Origin: Notolepis coatsorum
Taxonomy: Eukaryota > Chordata > Actinopteri > Aulopiformes > Paralepididae
DNA: 64,000 nt
Direction: 5' to 3'
NCBI GenBank assembly: GCA_963971535.1
Contig: CAXASK010002115.1
Location: 399,636-463,635, forward strand
The position numbers and the translations under genes are program-made. The notes under the pieces are model-generated. The model was not told the origin of the DNA and did not search any database. It saw only the letters and a list, made by a program, of their open reading frames with translations. This document shows positions 9,465-20,719 of this stretch, piece by piece (the stretch's first letter is position 1; each line of letters opens with the position of its first letter).

Positions 9465-12400
9465 AACTCAAGTTCAAGTTCAAGTTCTTTAATAGTTGTC
9501 ATACAGAAGTACAGAATACTTTCATACAAAATGCTTCTTACTGTTACGCTCCAGAGACTGTGCTAGACAAGATAGTATCAAATAACATAATAACATAATA
9601 TAGCATGAATTTAGAAGAAGAAAATGAGGTCACAGTGTTCGGTATAGACATATGTACAATGTTCTGAGTTACCATATAATATACAATACACAATACTATG
9701 CAGTGTACTAATGTACAGTACTATCTAGTGCAAAGCAGAAATGGGATGAGGTACAATTTTAGGTACAATTTACAGTAAGGTGTACGAGTTGTAGTGCAAT
9801 CCTTCATCCATAAATATAAAGTGTGGGGAGTGGGTGCTACAGTGTGTTTGTTTAAAGTGGGTGTGTGCTATAAAGTGTGTGGAGTGGGTGCTACAGTGTG
9901 TTTGTTTAAAGTGAGTGTGTGCGTGTGGATGTGTGTGCTATGTGCGTTTGGTGGTTGTTGTTGTGTAGTGTTCATTCATTGTTCGTTTAGCAGCCTGATG
10001 GCCTGGGGATAGAAGCTACTTCTGAGTCTTTCTGTGCTCGCCTTGAGACTCCGGTATCGCTTGCCTGACCGCAGCAGTTCAAAGAGGCAGTTGTTCGGGT
10101 GACTGGAGTCTTTAATGATTCTCTTAGCCTTGCCCTTGCAACGCTTGTAGTAAATGTTCTGGAGGGTGGGGAGCCCCCCTCCAATTGTGCGTTCGGCTGC
10201 ACGTGTCACTCTTTGTAGTCTGCTTCGGTCTTTTGCAGTGCTATTCCCAAACCAGGAGGTGATGTTGCCGGTCAAGATGCTCTCTATTGTACATGAGTAG
10301 AAGTTCTTAAGGATCTTCTGGCTGACTTGGAACTTCCTTAGGCGCCTGAGGAAGTAGAGGCGTTGTCGTGCCTTCTTCACCACACTGTTAATGTGTGTGG
10401 TCCATGTCAAGTCCTCGGATATGTAGGCTCCGAGGTACTTGAAGCTGTTGACTCTCTCAACCGGTGCCCCGTCGATGCTGAGGGGGCTGTAGTCCTTGAC
10501 CCCCGACCTCCTGAAGTCCACAATCATCTCCTTTGTTTTGCTGACGTTCAGGGAGAGGCTGTTTTCCTGGCACCATCCCGCCAGGACCTTGACCTCTTCC
10601 AGGTAGGCCCTCTCGTCGTTGGCAGAGATCAGGCCCACCACCACTGTGTCGTCAGCAAATTTGACGATTGTATTGCTACTCCGCTGAGCCACACAGTCGT
10701 GTGTGTACAAGGAGTAGAGGAGGGGACTCAGAACACAGCCCTGGGGGGCCCCTATGTTGAGGGTGATGGATGAGGAGGTGCAGTTGCCTGCTCTCACCAC
10801 CTGGGGTCTGCCAGTCAGGAAGTCCAAGACCCACTGGCAGAGGTCATAGCCCAAGCCCAGGTCCCTGAGCTTGGCTATGAGTATGGAGGGGACTATGGTA
10901 TTGAATGCCGAGCTGTAGTCGATGAATAGCATTCTCACATAGTTCCCCTGCCTCTTGTCCAGGTGTGATGCTGCTGTGTGCAGCACATGGGATATGGCGT
11001 CCTCCGTGGACCTGTTGGGGCGGTATGCAAATTGCAGGGGGTCCATGTTGATGGGGAGGGAGGAGCAGATGTAGCCCTTTACTAGCTTCTCAAAGCACTT
11101 CATGGCTATGGAGGTGAGAGCTACAGGGCGGTAGTCGTTGAGGCAAGCAGGCTTGGATTTTTTGGGTACAGGGATAATAGTGGACTTCTTCAGGCAGGTG
11201 GGGATGACAGCCTGTTCTAAGGACAGGTTAAATATGTCAGTGAATACTGGGGCCAGTTGGTCGGCACAGACTTTTAGGACGCGGCCGGGGATGCCGTCCG
11301 GACCTGCTGCCTTCCTGATATTCACTTTTTTAAAGGTTCGCCTCACCTCATGCTCTGTTACCCTGAACACTGCGCCTCCATCAGCAGCCGACCCCCCCCC
11401 CCCCATTGCCGAGGCTTGTGAGCTGGTGTTGTTATTACCAGCATCAAACCTCGCATAGAAGGTATTGAGGTCGTTTGCTAAGGAGATGTCACTGTTCAGT
11501 TTGAGGGAGGCGCCTTTGTAGTCTGTCATCGTTTTGAGCCCCTGCCACATAGCTCTAGAGTCAGCTTGTTCAAACTGGAGTTCAATTTTATCCCTGTAGC
11601 GCCGTTTGGCCTCTGACACTGTCCTCCTTACGTTGTGTCGCGCCACCTTGTGGTCATTCATGTTGCCTGCCACTAGGCCGTCATTGTATGCTTTGGTGCG
11701 CTCTCTCAGAGCTTCACGGACGGATTTGTCTACCCAGGGTTTTTGATTTGGGTAAACTTTCATTTTGGTAGTGGGGATTGTTTCTTTCACCCTAGTACAA
11801 ACATAGTCCAGCACTGTCTCCGTGTAGGCATTAATGTTATCTGTGTCGCGGAACACAATCCAGTCTGTGTGGTGAAACACTGACCGGATCGTCTCTTCTG
11901 ACGTCAGATCCCATTTCTGCACCTCTCGCGAGACTACGGGAGTACTTTTAATTCTCTGTTTGTACTTTGGTGAAATAAAAATTGACGCGTGATCTGATTT
12001 ACCAAAGCCACTATCAGAATGAGCCTTGTAGCCACCTTTAAATTGCGTGTAACAGTGATCTAGGATGTTACCGCCTCTGGTGTTGCAAGTCACATGCTGA
12101 TAGAAGTCGGGCAATACCTTTCTCAGATTGGCGCTATTGAAATCTCCCAGTACTAAAATGGCGGCGTTAACGTTAGCCACTTGTATTCTATTTACCTCGT
12201 CGTGTAGTCTGGAGAGTGCAACCTTGTTGCTGGCTTGCGGTGGAATATACACTCCGATCAGGACGATCGCCGTTAACTCCCTCGGGAGGAAGAAAGGACG
12301 ACACTTGATGGTTATATATTCCAGTTCTGGGGAGCAGTGGTTGGATAATTCCTTCACGTTCGTTGGATCACTCCAATTTTTGTTAAACATGAAGGCAATA

Positions 12401-12540
12401 CCTCCTCCACGTTGTTTACCGGACTCTGATGACCTGTCTTTGCGATGGATAAAGAAGTGATCCGCTGGTTGAATTGCGTGATCTGGAACCTCCGGTGTGA
12501 GCCATGTTTCGGTGAAGCAAAGGACATTGCAGTCCCTAAC
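9465..12540 (-). mobile_element. L2-type LINE, copy 1, 5'-truncated
   Basis: Minus-strand non-LTR retrotransposon ending at a (TTGAAC)n tail next to the minisatellite. It is very similar in protein to the copy at 56996-60495. Homology stops at about 12540, inside the endonuclease domain, typical of 5' truncation in target-primed reverse transcription. The TTGAAC-type tail and APE endonuclease plus RT layout point to the CR1/L2/Rex1 group; the exact clade is inferred. Confidence 0.9.
9976..12540 (-). pseudogene. LINE ORF: partial APE endonuclease and reverse transcriptase
   Basis: An open frame runs 869 codons from 12585, but only about the last 855 match the LINE; the first 15 or so come from flanking DNA. 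Domain order: apurinic-type endonuclease missing its N-terminal strand (TETW, GDFN and SDH motifs kept), a linker, then reverse transcriptase with NDYRPVALTS, GAPQGCVLSP and the FADD active site, then a C-terminal region ending near LLNEQ. No internal stop occurs, so truncation is recent. Loss of the endonuclease start should abolish autonomous movement. Confidence 0.85.
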
Positions 12541-12623
12541 TCCTCCGAACTTGTGTATTTCCCCCCCCTCCTTCCCCCCTCCCAACAGTGTAAAGGCTAA
12601 AGATAGAAACCATGCCTCTTGAC
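12541..12623 (+). other. Remnant of copia 5' LTR, left of hAT insertion
   Basis: Lies between the LINE 5' junction and the hAT element, and ends with CTCTTGAC, which recurs after the hAT at 13985-13992. The sequence is therefore continuous with 13993-14027, just upstream of a copia primer-binding site, and is best read as LTR sequence. The rest of the LTR is lost. Confidence 0.5.
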
Positions 12624-12892
12624 CAGTGTTGTGCTAGTTACTGAAAAATAGTAACTCAGTTACTTTACTAGTTACTTCATTTCAAAGTAACTTCGTTACT
12701 GTACTAGTTACTTACACCCAAAAGTAATGAGTTACTGTGAAAAGTAACTATTTAGTTATTTAAAAAAAAAAAAAAAAAAAAAATTGCTCAAGTCCCATGC
12801 CCCATATACTCAAAATCGGTTGATCAACTTGACAGTTTCCATTCACATCACCGAACTCTGCTAAGCAATGTGGTCTAGAGCGTTTCATTATA

Positions 12893-13275
12893 TATTCCCT
12901 CCCCGCTGTATGTATATTTCTCTCCCACCCACCCACCCCCTCCTAATGTACAGTCCCCTCCCCATCATATGTATATACTCTGTCAGGATCTAGGGGTAAC
13001 AGTACTGTATATTTGAATACCGCTTATGTCACAAATGTATCAGTACTAAATACCTATATGTCCCTATGCCATAAATGTCATGTATGTTGTGTATGTCATA
13101 AATGTCTATATGAATTGAAAATGGGGGACCCTGATGGAAACAAGACAAACGTCTTTCTCAGGTCTGCATCCCCTTAACAATTGTATGTATTGAGCCGTAC
13201 TGTATTGTACCCATTCTGCAATCTGTTAAATAAAGTTTTCATTCATTCATTCATTCATCCATTCATTAATTCATT
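12893..13275 (+). mobile_element. LINE-B 3' end nested in hAT element
   Basis: Matches in reverse complement the 3' UTR of the LINE-B copies at 28597-28812 and 47713 onward, including the CTCCCC-rich stretch. It ends with AATAAAGTTTTC followed by (ATTC)n. Only the 3' UTR is present, so it is a strongly 5'-truncated insertion. Confidence 0.8.
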
Positions 13276-13576
13276 CATAACCATCTTGCAGCGTTGTTTA
13301 AGATATCAATCAAAGCATTGCAACGTTAGAATAGTTAGGATATCAATTGTGCATGAAAGGACTATATTTATATTGTTTGATTAGTATTATGAGATTCCCT
13401 GGCAGATTTCGTACAGTCAAAATCCGTTGATCTTGAGTTTCAGTGAACACATTGCACTCACCGTCACCAGTCTGCGGTGGTCGAGATGTAACGTTAGTCC
13501 AGTTGACTCCAGCAGCCCTTCAAACATGTTCTTTATCTCGTTTCCATGTTGTATATTAATTATCTCTCCAAGTAGT

Positions 13577-13866
13577 TGCTAAATGGTTTGTTAGTTCGTT
13601 ATTATTACTGCGTTCTTATTATGTAGATTCATAGCGAGCGTCCTCTTGTTGTTTACTGTAGAGAGCGTCTATTTCTTTCAGAACGTCAGTGGCCAATCAG
13701 AAGTGCGAAAACCAGAATGAGGCTACGGAAAGAAATAATAATAATAATAATACTTCGTTTTATATAGCGCCTTTCAGTCTACAGTAAACAAAACAAACGC
13801 AGGCGAAATAAGGACGCTCGCTATGAATCTACATAAAAAGAACGCAGTAACGAACTAACAAACCAT
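13577..13866. repeat. Inverted repeat inside hAT element
   Basis: About 85 bp at 13577-13660 pair with about 13783-13866 (shared GGACGCTCGCTATGAATCTA and reverse complement), with small indels. The loop holds an (AAT)n run followed by a TTTATATAGCGCCTTTCA-like retroposon tail in reverse. Confidence 0.8.
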
Positions 13867-13992
13867 TCAGTAACGTAAGTAGCGTTACTGAATTTCAAAA
13901 GTAATGCGTTAGAGTACTAGTTGCGGCAAAAAGTAACTTCGTTTCTGTAACGCGTTACTTTGTAACGCGTTAGTCCCAACACTGCTCTTGAC

Positions 13993-14027
13993 CATATTAT
14001 TGTCGCCCTATAGCCGGATTCTGAACA
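13993..14027 (+). other. 3' end of copia 5' LTR
   Basis: Short segment ending ...CTGAACA directly before the primer-binding site. Continuous with 12541-12623 once the hAT element and one target copy are removed. Confidence 0.5.
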
Positions 14028-14041
14028 GGTTATGGGCCCAG
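14028..14041 (+). promoter_or_regulatory. Copia primer-binding site (half-tRNA-iMet type)
   Basis: GGTTATGGGCCCAG is complementary to the anticodon stem-loop of initiator tRNA-Met. Copia-type elements are known to prime from an internal cut in this tRNA rather than from its 3' CCA end. Its position right after the LTR end and before gag fits. Confidence 0.8.
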
Positions 14042-14171
14042 ATAACGCTGGGGCGAAATAATAAGGGTAGCAAGCTTAGCTAAAGTATAGGCTAGGTTAG
14101 CGCCGGGAGCACCGCGTGGCTAGACGCTAGGCCAACAAGAGCTAAAGCTACGCCTACCATCAACAAAGAGG

Positions 14172-15231
14172 ATGGAGACCAAGGGAAGGAGCAAATGGCC
14201 CTCATTCAATGGAAAAGCAGAGGACTACGAGCTCTGGGAAGAGCGCATGCTATGCTGCATGCACGGTGCAGGACTGAAGGAGACGATCCTGGCAGCCCCC
14301 ACGGGAGACCTGACGGCGGAAGAGCAAGCCCTGGATGACCAACGTAATGCAGACGCGTACTGTGAGTTAGCGCCACTGCTCGACGACACCAGCTTGGGGC
14401 TGATATTCCACGACACTAAAGACAAAGGCAGAGAAAGCCTGGAGGTGTTGAGAGAGCATTACATCAAGGCGAGGAAGACCCCGAGTCGTGGCCCTCTACA
14501 TAGCACTAACGGCCCTGAAGAAAGGGCACACCGAGACTGTGACCGAATACGTCAACAGAGCGGAGCAGATCACGACGCCATTGAGGAGTGCAGGAGAAGC
14601 ACCAAGCGATGGGCTAATGATGGCGATGATGATGAGAGGACTACCGGAGCTGTACAAACCGGTCACACTCCTGGTAACACACGGTTCAGCGGACATGATG
14701 CTGGGACAGTTCAAGGCCAAGTTAAGAAACTTCGAGGCCTCAGAAGATACCCACCCAGCCGCCGCGGAGGCGGGAGAGAGGGTGCTAAAGGCCCGAGCGA
14801 CACCAAGGGAGAGACCCAGGACCACGGCGGAACTGGCGTGTTGGCGATGTGGAGATAAAGGCCATCGGAGAAGCGACTGCACAAAGACTGTCTGGTGTAG
14901 CTTCTGCAAATCCACGGGGCACACAGACAGAGCATGCATGAAGAAACACGACCAGAGCGCGCGATACGCGCATGGACAAGATGACGGCCATGGACGAGAT
15001 GGCGGCCATGGACGAGACGGCGGCCACGGACAAAATGGCGGCTATGGACAAGATGGCGGCTGTGGACAAGATGGTGGCTACGGACAAGATGACGGCTGTG
15101 GACAAGATGGCGGCAGCGGACACGATGGCAGCGACGGTCGAAGTGAGACGGTGAAGACTTCGCTTTCGGGGCGCGGACGGCGTGCATCGCTGGGCCGGCA
15201 CAGCTGCAGCGGGCCCAGAGGAGGGGACTGA
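14172..15231 (+). pseudogene. gag: Ty1/copia gag, frameshifted
   Basis: Capsid-like N-terminal part (FNGKAEDYELWEERM, from 14172) runs to about 14480, where one base change of frame moves the reading to the frame used from 14488. The second part has two CCHC zinc knuckles (CWRCGDKGHRRSDC and CSFCKSTGHTDRAC), the usual RNA-binding end of Gag. It then enters an 18-bp minisatellite (about 14970-15140) coding Gly-Gln-Asp-Gly-rich repeats. It ends at a TGA at 15229-15231, and pol continues in the -1 frame. That last shift could be natural, but the first is a disabling mutation. Confidence 0.85.
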
Positions 15232-15233
15232 TC

Positions 15234-17114
15234 GTGGACACAGATGCGTCGTCCCATGTCAACAACGACAGGAGTCGGTTCAAGAACTTTGACAACACTT
15301 TCCACCCGGAGAGGCACAGCATGGAGCTGGCAGACGGGAGGCGCACCTACGGGTTGGCGCAAGAGAGAGGAGACGCACAGGTATGCCTCACGGACAGTAG
15401 GGGGCGCCGGCGTACGGTGACGTTAAAGAACACTCTCTACGTACCATCGTTCCCACAAGGACTATTCTCTGTAATAGCTGCTACTGCAAGCGGTGCCAAG
15501 GTATTCTTCGATAAAGGTACAAATTTTCTTGTAGAACCTGACGGTACACGGTTTGACATGTACCAGAGTATATATTATCTGCAAACGGAGTGTAATGACA
15601 ACGACAAGTGTAATGATAATAATGATATGTGTAGCGCGACGGCCAGTCACGATATTCAGACATGGAACGAGATTATGGGTCATTGTAATTACGAGGATTT
15701 ACTGAAACTGCAAGCAGTGACAGAAGGCATGCACATTGAAGGTGAAAAGCGTAGACCTGACAAAAATTGTGCAGTGTGCAAAACGGGGAAGTTTACTCAA
15801 CCGAGAAACAGAAATCCTACAGAAAAAGTAAAGGTACCACTTGCATTAGTTAACACGGATCTAGCCGGTCCAGTAAGCAACGAGTCCATAGGAGGCTTTA
15901 GATATGTACAGTCTTTTACAGATGTGTGCACAGGAGCAGTGTTTGTTTACTTTCTCAAAGCAAAGAGTGACACACTCCAGGCCACGGAGAAATTCCTGGC
16001 AGACGTAGCCCCTTATGGTAACGTAGGATGCTTGAGGTCCGACAACGAAACCGAGTTCACAAACAGAGAGTTCCAATCACTGTTGAGAAGGTACAAGATA
16101 AGACACGAGACGTCACGTCCATATCCCCCACACCAGAACGGAGTGGCAGAGAGGGAATGGCGCACCCTTTTCGAAATGGCTAGGTGTAAGCTAGTAGATA
16201 GTAACTTACCTAAGAGCCTATGGCATTATGCGGTGCAAGAAGCCGCTTACACCAGAAACAGGTGCTTTAATAAGCACTCGGGCACCACCCCGTATACAGC
16301 ACTGACAGGAAAGAAGTGTAATCTAGCCAGAATGCACCGATTTGGATCAGTGTGTTATGCGTACCTGCAGGACAGGGGAAAGCCCGAGTCCAGATGTGTA
16401 AAAGGACTTTTTGTAGGGCACGACAAGGGAAGCCCTGCTTTCCTAGTTTATCATCCCGGTAAAGGGAGAGTGCAGAAACACATGCTAGTCAAGTTTGTCA
16501 CAAAGGCAACATGTGAGAGCGAGACACAGACAGAGGAGCCAGAGCTGGACTCCAGAGTAAGGTGTGTAGAAACAGAGACACATCGGCCCAGTGTACTTAG
16601 CACGGTCGTGCAGGCAGACAGTCAGCCACCCGCAGAGGGCGATGACAAGGAGCACCCGAGGGTGACGTCAAGTGCCCCAAGCAGTGGGAGGTATCCCTCA
16701 AGGAAACACAAACCCCCAAAGTATCTGACAGACTATGCCCGGAAAGGCAGTGACGAGGAGGACAGTACACCTACCCCTGTTGATTACTGCTACAGGGTAG
16801 TCAGTGGGGTAACCCCGACCTTTAAAGAGGTCACATTGTCCCCCGAATCAAGTAAATGGGGGAGAGCAAGGGATGAGGAGATGAGGTCCCTAGAGGACAA
16901 CCACACCTTTGCTCCAGCCAAGTTACCAGAGGGCAGACAGACAGTGGGAGGGAAATGGGTGTATTCAACCAAGTTACCAGAGGGCAGACAGACAGTGGGA
17001 GGGACATGGGTGTATTCAATCCAGGAGGGTATTGAAGGCCACGATAAATACAAAGTATGGTTCGTAGCAAATTGCTTAAATGCTGAAAGAGGGTACTCCA
17101 TGTTTAAATACTGA
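15234..17114 (+). pseudogene. pol: Ty1/copia pol: protease, integrase, start of RT
   Basis: Open for 626 codons. The protease motif reads VDTDASSH, where a Gly is usual after DT, so activity is doubtful. Then come GAG-pre-integrase with its HHCC site and the integrase core with D209, D270 and E306 (D,D-35-E spacing; LRSDN and HQNGVAERE motifs). RT begins (KWVYS) but contains a 51-bp direct duplication (KLPEGRQTVGG.WVYS twice) and stops matching after WFVA, where a minisatellite takes over. Gene order PR-IN-RT identifies copia. Confidence 0.9.
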
Positions 17115-17510
17115 AGGAGGGTGACTAACTGCTTAAATGCTGAAGGAGGGTACTCCATGTTTAAATACTGAAGGAGGGTGACTAATTGCTTAAATGCTGA
17201 AGGAGGGTACTCCATGTTTAAATACTGAAGGAGGGTGACTAATTGCTTAAATGCTGAAGGGGGGTACTCCATGTTTAAATACTGAAGTAGGGTGGCTACA
17301 CTGCTTAAATGCAGGAGGATGATACTCTAGGTTTAAATACGGGAGGAGTAGAATCCAGGTTTAAATACCTGATTAGAGTCCATGTCTAAATACTGAAATG
17401 GATCCTATGTTTAATTCCATGTTTAAGTACAGAGGTGGATGATTTACCATGTTTAAATACAGAAATGGATCCCATGTTTAAATACAAAGCTGGATGGCTT
17501 ACCATGTTCT
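17074..17510 (+). repeat. 57-bp minisatellite in place of copia RT
   Basis: Units start at 17074, 17131, 17188 and 17245 (period 57), then degenerate to about 17510. Each unit is a dimer of two 28-29-bp halves sharing TTAAAT(G/A)CTGAAGGAGGGT. It occupies the place where the polymerase core of the copia RT should lie. Confidence 0.92.
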
Positions 17511-17525
17511 CAATGATTTAACTAT

Positions 17526-18068
17526 GTGGAAAAGATCCTGAAACTTTTTGACATGCAAGAATGTAGATCAAGGGAAACACCATGTGATCAAAAACTAGAC
17601 TATCAGGAGGATGCTCAGAAACTGACAGATGTAAAAATGTACAGAGAAGCTGTGGGTAGCCTCATTTATTTAACAACATGTACCCGCCCTGACCTATGTT
17701 TTGTAGTGAGTAAACTGTCACAGCATTTTGCTGACCCCACAGAGGAGCATTGGATTACAGCAAAACATGTCTTTCGTTATCTTAAAGGTACCGCAGATAA
17801 ACAACTGTGTTTCAGAAAGAGCAGCGAGGGTCTAGGACTTAAAGCCTACAGTGATGCAGACTGGGCAGCTGACACCACAGATAGAAGGAGTACCACAGGA
17901 TATTGTGTGAGTTTGAACACAGACAGCTCACTGGTTTCGTGGAAAACAAAGAAGCAGCCCACAGTAGCACTATCAACTTGTGAAGCCGAATATATGGCTC
18001 TAGCTATGACCATACTGGAATGTGTTTATCTAGAACAACTGCTCGAAGTGATGGAGATAAGAATATGA
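17526..18068 (+). pseudogene. pol: Ty1/copia pol C-terminus: end of RT and RNase H
   Basis: 180 codons in a new frame after the minisatellite. TCTRPDLCFVVSKLSQ and HVFRYLKGT are classic copia post-RT motifs. RNase H follows with SDADWA (Asp), a CEAEYMAL motif (Glu) and SLVSWKTKKQPTVALST. It ends at a TGA, followed by a perfect 18-bp palindrome (CATCATTTTAAAATGATG, 18133-18150) and a short purine-rich tract; the 3' LTR is missing because L1 sequence begins. Confidence 0.88.
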
Positions 18069-18292
18069 ATATATTGCTTAATATGTAGTATTAAGGTAAT
18101 TGGAATGTATCCTCTATTTTTTGTTTTGTCAACATCATTTTAAAATGATGGACACAGGGGTTCCAAGATGGCGCCGTAGAGGAAGGACGTAGTGGAACGT
18201 GCTCCTACACAAAAACCTGATGTATCGAACATACTCCGCCTAACTTAAGTTTATGTCAACTCACGCTTATTAATCACATATCCAACAAAGAA

Positions 18293-19372
18293 ATGCCACC
18301 CAAAAGGACCGAACCGAGCAGGAAGACGGTGACATCGCCCGGCGTTAGCACTAGTGCTAGCATGAGACCGCAAGGAGCTAATGCACCAGCTAACGTCGAA
18401 GCTAACCCACCAGCTAACGTCGAAGCTAACGATGAAACACCGCCGACATGGTTTATTGGGGAACTGGAGAAAGTATACGACAGAATTCAAGCCATGATGG
18501 AACTTAAGATGAACTCTCTAAGCATCTCGGTGGAAAGACTTATCAATGACAACCAGGCACTGGGGCAACGTGTTAAGGAAATGGAGGGAGTGCAAGCTAG
18601 CTTCGGTGATAGCCTCGACTCCCTACACCAAGACCTCAGCGATCATAGCAAAGACACAAAGGAGGAAATCTGCGGTCTGAAAGAAAAGCTGGACGACTTG
18701 GAAAACAGAGGGAGAAGAAGGAATCTGCGACTGGTGGGATTCCCAGAAGGTGTGGAGGGGGAAAACTCTATCGATTTCCTACAAGAATGGCTCCCCAATG
18801 TCTGGAGGAGGGATATACCAGACCTGGAAAATGACTTTGATTGGCAAGGAGCCTGGGCAAATGTCCGACTTACATCAAGGAACCCGGATCATCAACAAAT
18901 CAATCTGAACTATATTCACAGGACATACTTGACTCCTATAAGGCTGTGCAAAATGGGGCTTATACAAGACTCCAAATGCTCCCAATGTACAAATGGGGAC
19001 GAAGGAACATTTATGCACATGTATTGGGACTGCCCACCAGTTAAGGCATTCTGGAAAGATGTGTCCCAACAATTATCAATACTCGTATTTTGGAATATAC
19101 CTGTACACCCCGCGGTATTGCTATTGAATGATGTTTTTGAGTTTGCAGTGAATCCACAACTAAAAAGATTGGTTTTATCGGGTATCACAGTAGCTAAAAA
19201 ACTGATCGCATCACGTTGGTTTCAACCGGAAAAAATGTGCCGGAAAGTGTGGTTTCTTACATATCTCGATGTGATATATCAAGAAATATCTACAGCAAGA
19301 ATTCTGGGGCTCAATGAATCCAAAATGTCAATGTGGTTAGAAGTGGTGGAGAGAATAAAAGCTAGCCTATAA
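18293..19372 (+). CDS. Chimeric open frame: L1 ORF1 N-terminus fused to ORF2 C-terminus of another L1 family
   Basis: 359 codons without a stop. Residues 1 to about 168 are L1 ORF1: a basic N-terminus, a long coiled coil and the start of the RNA-recognition fold (NLRLVGFPEG). From about residue 169 the frame enters the inserted fragment and continues as the C-terminal part of a different L1 ORF2, with HRTYLTP and a CSQC-x9-H-x4-C zinc-binding signature. The fusion is in frame by the chance of insertion. There is no evidence that it is expressed. Confidence 0.75.
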   Translation: MPPKRTEPSRKTVTSPGVSTSASMRPQGANAPANVEANPPANVEANDETPPTWFIGELEKVYDRIQAMMELKMNSLSISVERLINDNQALGQRVKEMEGVQASFGDSLDSLHQDLSDHSKDTKEEICGLKEKLDDLENRGRRRNLRLVGFPEGVEGENSIDFLQEWLPNVWRRDIPDLENDFDWQGAWANVRLTSRNPDHQQINLNYIHRTYLTPIRLCKMGLIQDSKCSQCTNGDEGTFMHMYWDCPPVKAFWKDVSQQLSILVFWNIPVHPAVLLLNDVFEFAVNPQLKRLVLSGITVAKKLIASRWFQPEKMCRKVWFLTYLDVIYQEISTARILGLNESKMSMWLEVVERIKASL

Positions 19373-19714
19373 TGGTAGTGTCTGGTTAGGAGTGAGGGAT
19401 AATGGAGGTACTATCCAAGAGGGGGTCCGGGAGGGGGGGGTTTGAGCTGGAGCATATGTGTGTAGGGTTTTAGAAAATAGGTATTAGGGGTATATTATAT
19501 ACTAACATTTATATAATTGTAACTTCGCTGGATATACACTGTATACGGTTAAAATGTTATTATTGACTATTTTTGTTTTATCCTGTTTCTGTACTTGCAT
19601 ATATTTTAACCACCTTTACTGAAAGTTTCATTATACATTGTGTGTTGAGTACTGACTTTTAATAAGTTTTGTTTTGCAATAATACAAAAAATAAAAAAAA
19701 AAAAAATAAAAATT
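18799..19714 (+). mobile_element. 5'-truncated L1 fragment nested in L1 ORF1
   Basis: Flanked by a perfect 9-bp target duplication GCTCCCCAA (18790-18798 and 19715-19723). It carries the ORF2 C-terminus and 3' UTR of a different L1 family and ends in an A-rich tail (AAAATAAAAAAAA...) at about 19685-19712. This is a textbook target-primed insertion. Confidence 0.93.
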
Positions 19715-20115
19715 GCTCCCCAAAATACTGGACCTGGACACCGGGCAACCCATTGAGATAGAGCGGGCTCACCATACACTCCAACGCCGTCCCGAAGAGG
19801 GCAGCCTCCCCCGAGCCATGGTGATCCAGCTACTCCATTTCACCGATGTGACGAGAATCCTGGACGCGGCGTTGGAAAAAGAAATCACTGGCATACGGTA
19901 ATTCTACTATCAAGATCTTCAAGGATATGTCCACGGCCCTCTACAAAAAGAGAAAAGCCTTCATGCCGTTGAAGAAGAAGCTACACGAGAACAACGTCTC
20001 CTTCAGGCTACTCCACCCCACCAACCTGAGTTTGGAGCTGCCAGAGGGCAGACGCACCTCACCGGGGTCGGCAGAGATGTATCTGAGTAAACATCACCCG
20101 GCTATACTAAAGTGA
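19715..20115 (+). pseudogene. L1 ORF1, C-terminal part, frameshifted
   Basis: Continues ORF1 after the nested insertion (ILDLDTGQPIEIERAHHTLQRRPEEGSLPRA). The frame ends at about 19899 after DAALEKEITGIR and resumes in another frame near 19927, as shown by comparison with the open ORF1 at 37807-38703. About 600 bp of inter-ORF sequence follow. Confidence 0.85.
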
Positions 20116-20719
20116 TCCAGCGGTCTTCACTCGACCAGAAAGGAGCGGTAAATAAAGACACATACCAGGCAATAAGCCTTATACTCTAATTACTTTTTGA
20201 AATGATAACCGCCTGGTAATATGTGTCATTATTGGCGACACTGGACTTGAGATGTTTAAGCCTCATGGGACCTTTTGATGTGAGTTCATATTACTACGGT
20301 TAATTTCAAGATGGTTATGTGCTTAAGTTATGGGTATATGTAGGTGTACATGTATTATATATATGTGTGCACATTACATTTATGCATTTTAAGCGTTGAT
20401 ATTACCCCTGAAAAAAAAACACATGAAATGCTTAAAGGAGTTGTTCGTACCCACACCTTTAATTACTTAACCTAAACCAAGTAGGGAGCCCGGCTCCGCT
20501 TGGTAGGATAGGGTATGTTACTACGCAAGATTATGGGAGGATATATAGGCCAGGGTATTTTTGTATGGGAAGGGGGGGTATTAAGGGGAAATGGGAAGGG
20601 TTCAGACAGGACTGTTTTTGTGAATTGGTTTATAATGTTTACACATCTAGGTATTGTATACTATGTTTTCAGGTATCCCAGTGTCCTACTAACCAGCTAT
20701 ACCAACCACATGGGTGAAT

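Larger units (their letters stand above)
12624..13984. mobile_element. Non-autonomous hAT element with 8-bp target duplication
   Basis: Ends in CAGTGTTG and CAACACTG, with subterminal GTTACTTTG/TAACGCGTTAC-type repeats common in fish hAT MITEs. The 8-bp duplication CTCTTGAC is at 12616-12623 and 13985-13992, as expected for hAT transposition. No transposase is present. It holds a LINE tail (12893-13275) and a foldback (13577-13866). Inserted in the copia 5' LTR, so it is younger than that element. Confidence 0.92.

Noticed and set aside
10363..10773. 136-codon plus-strand frame, also seen in reverse at 59197-59607
   Set aside because: Antisense shadow of the L2-type LINE reverse transcriptase in both copies.
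12893..13275. Small protein at 13181-13384
   Set aside because: Translation of the LINE-B (ATTC)n tail and flanking hAT sequence.
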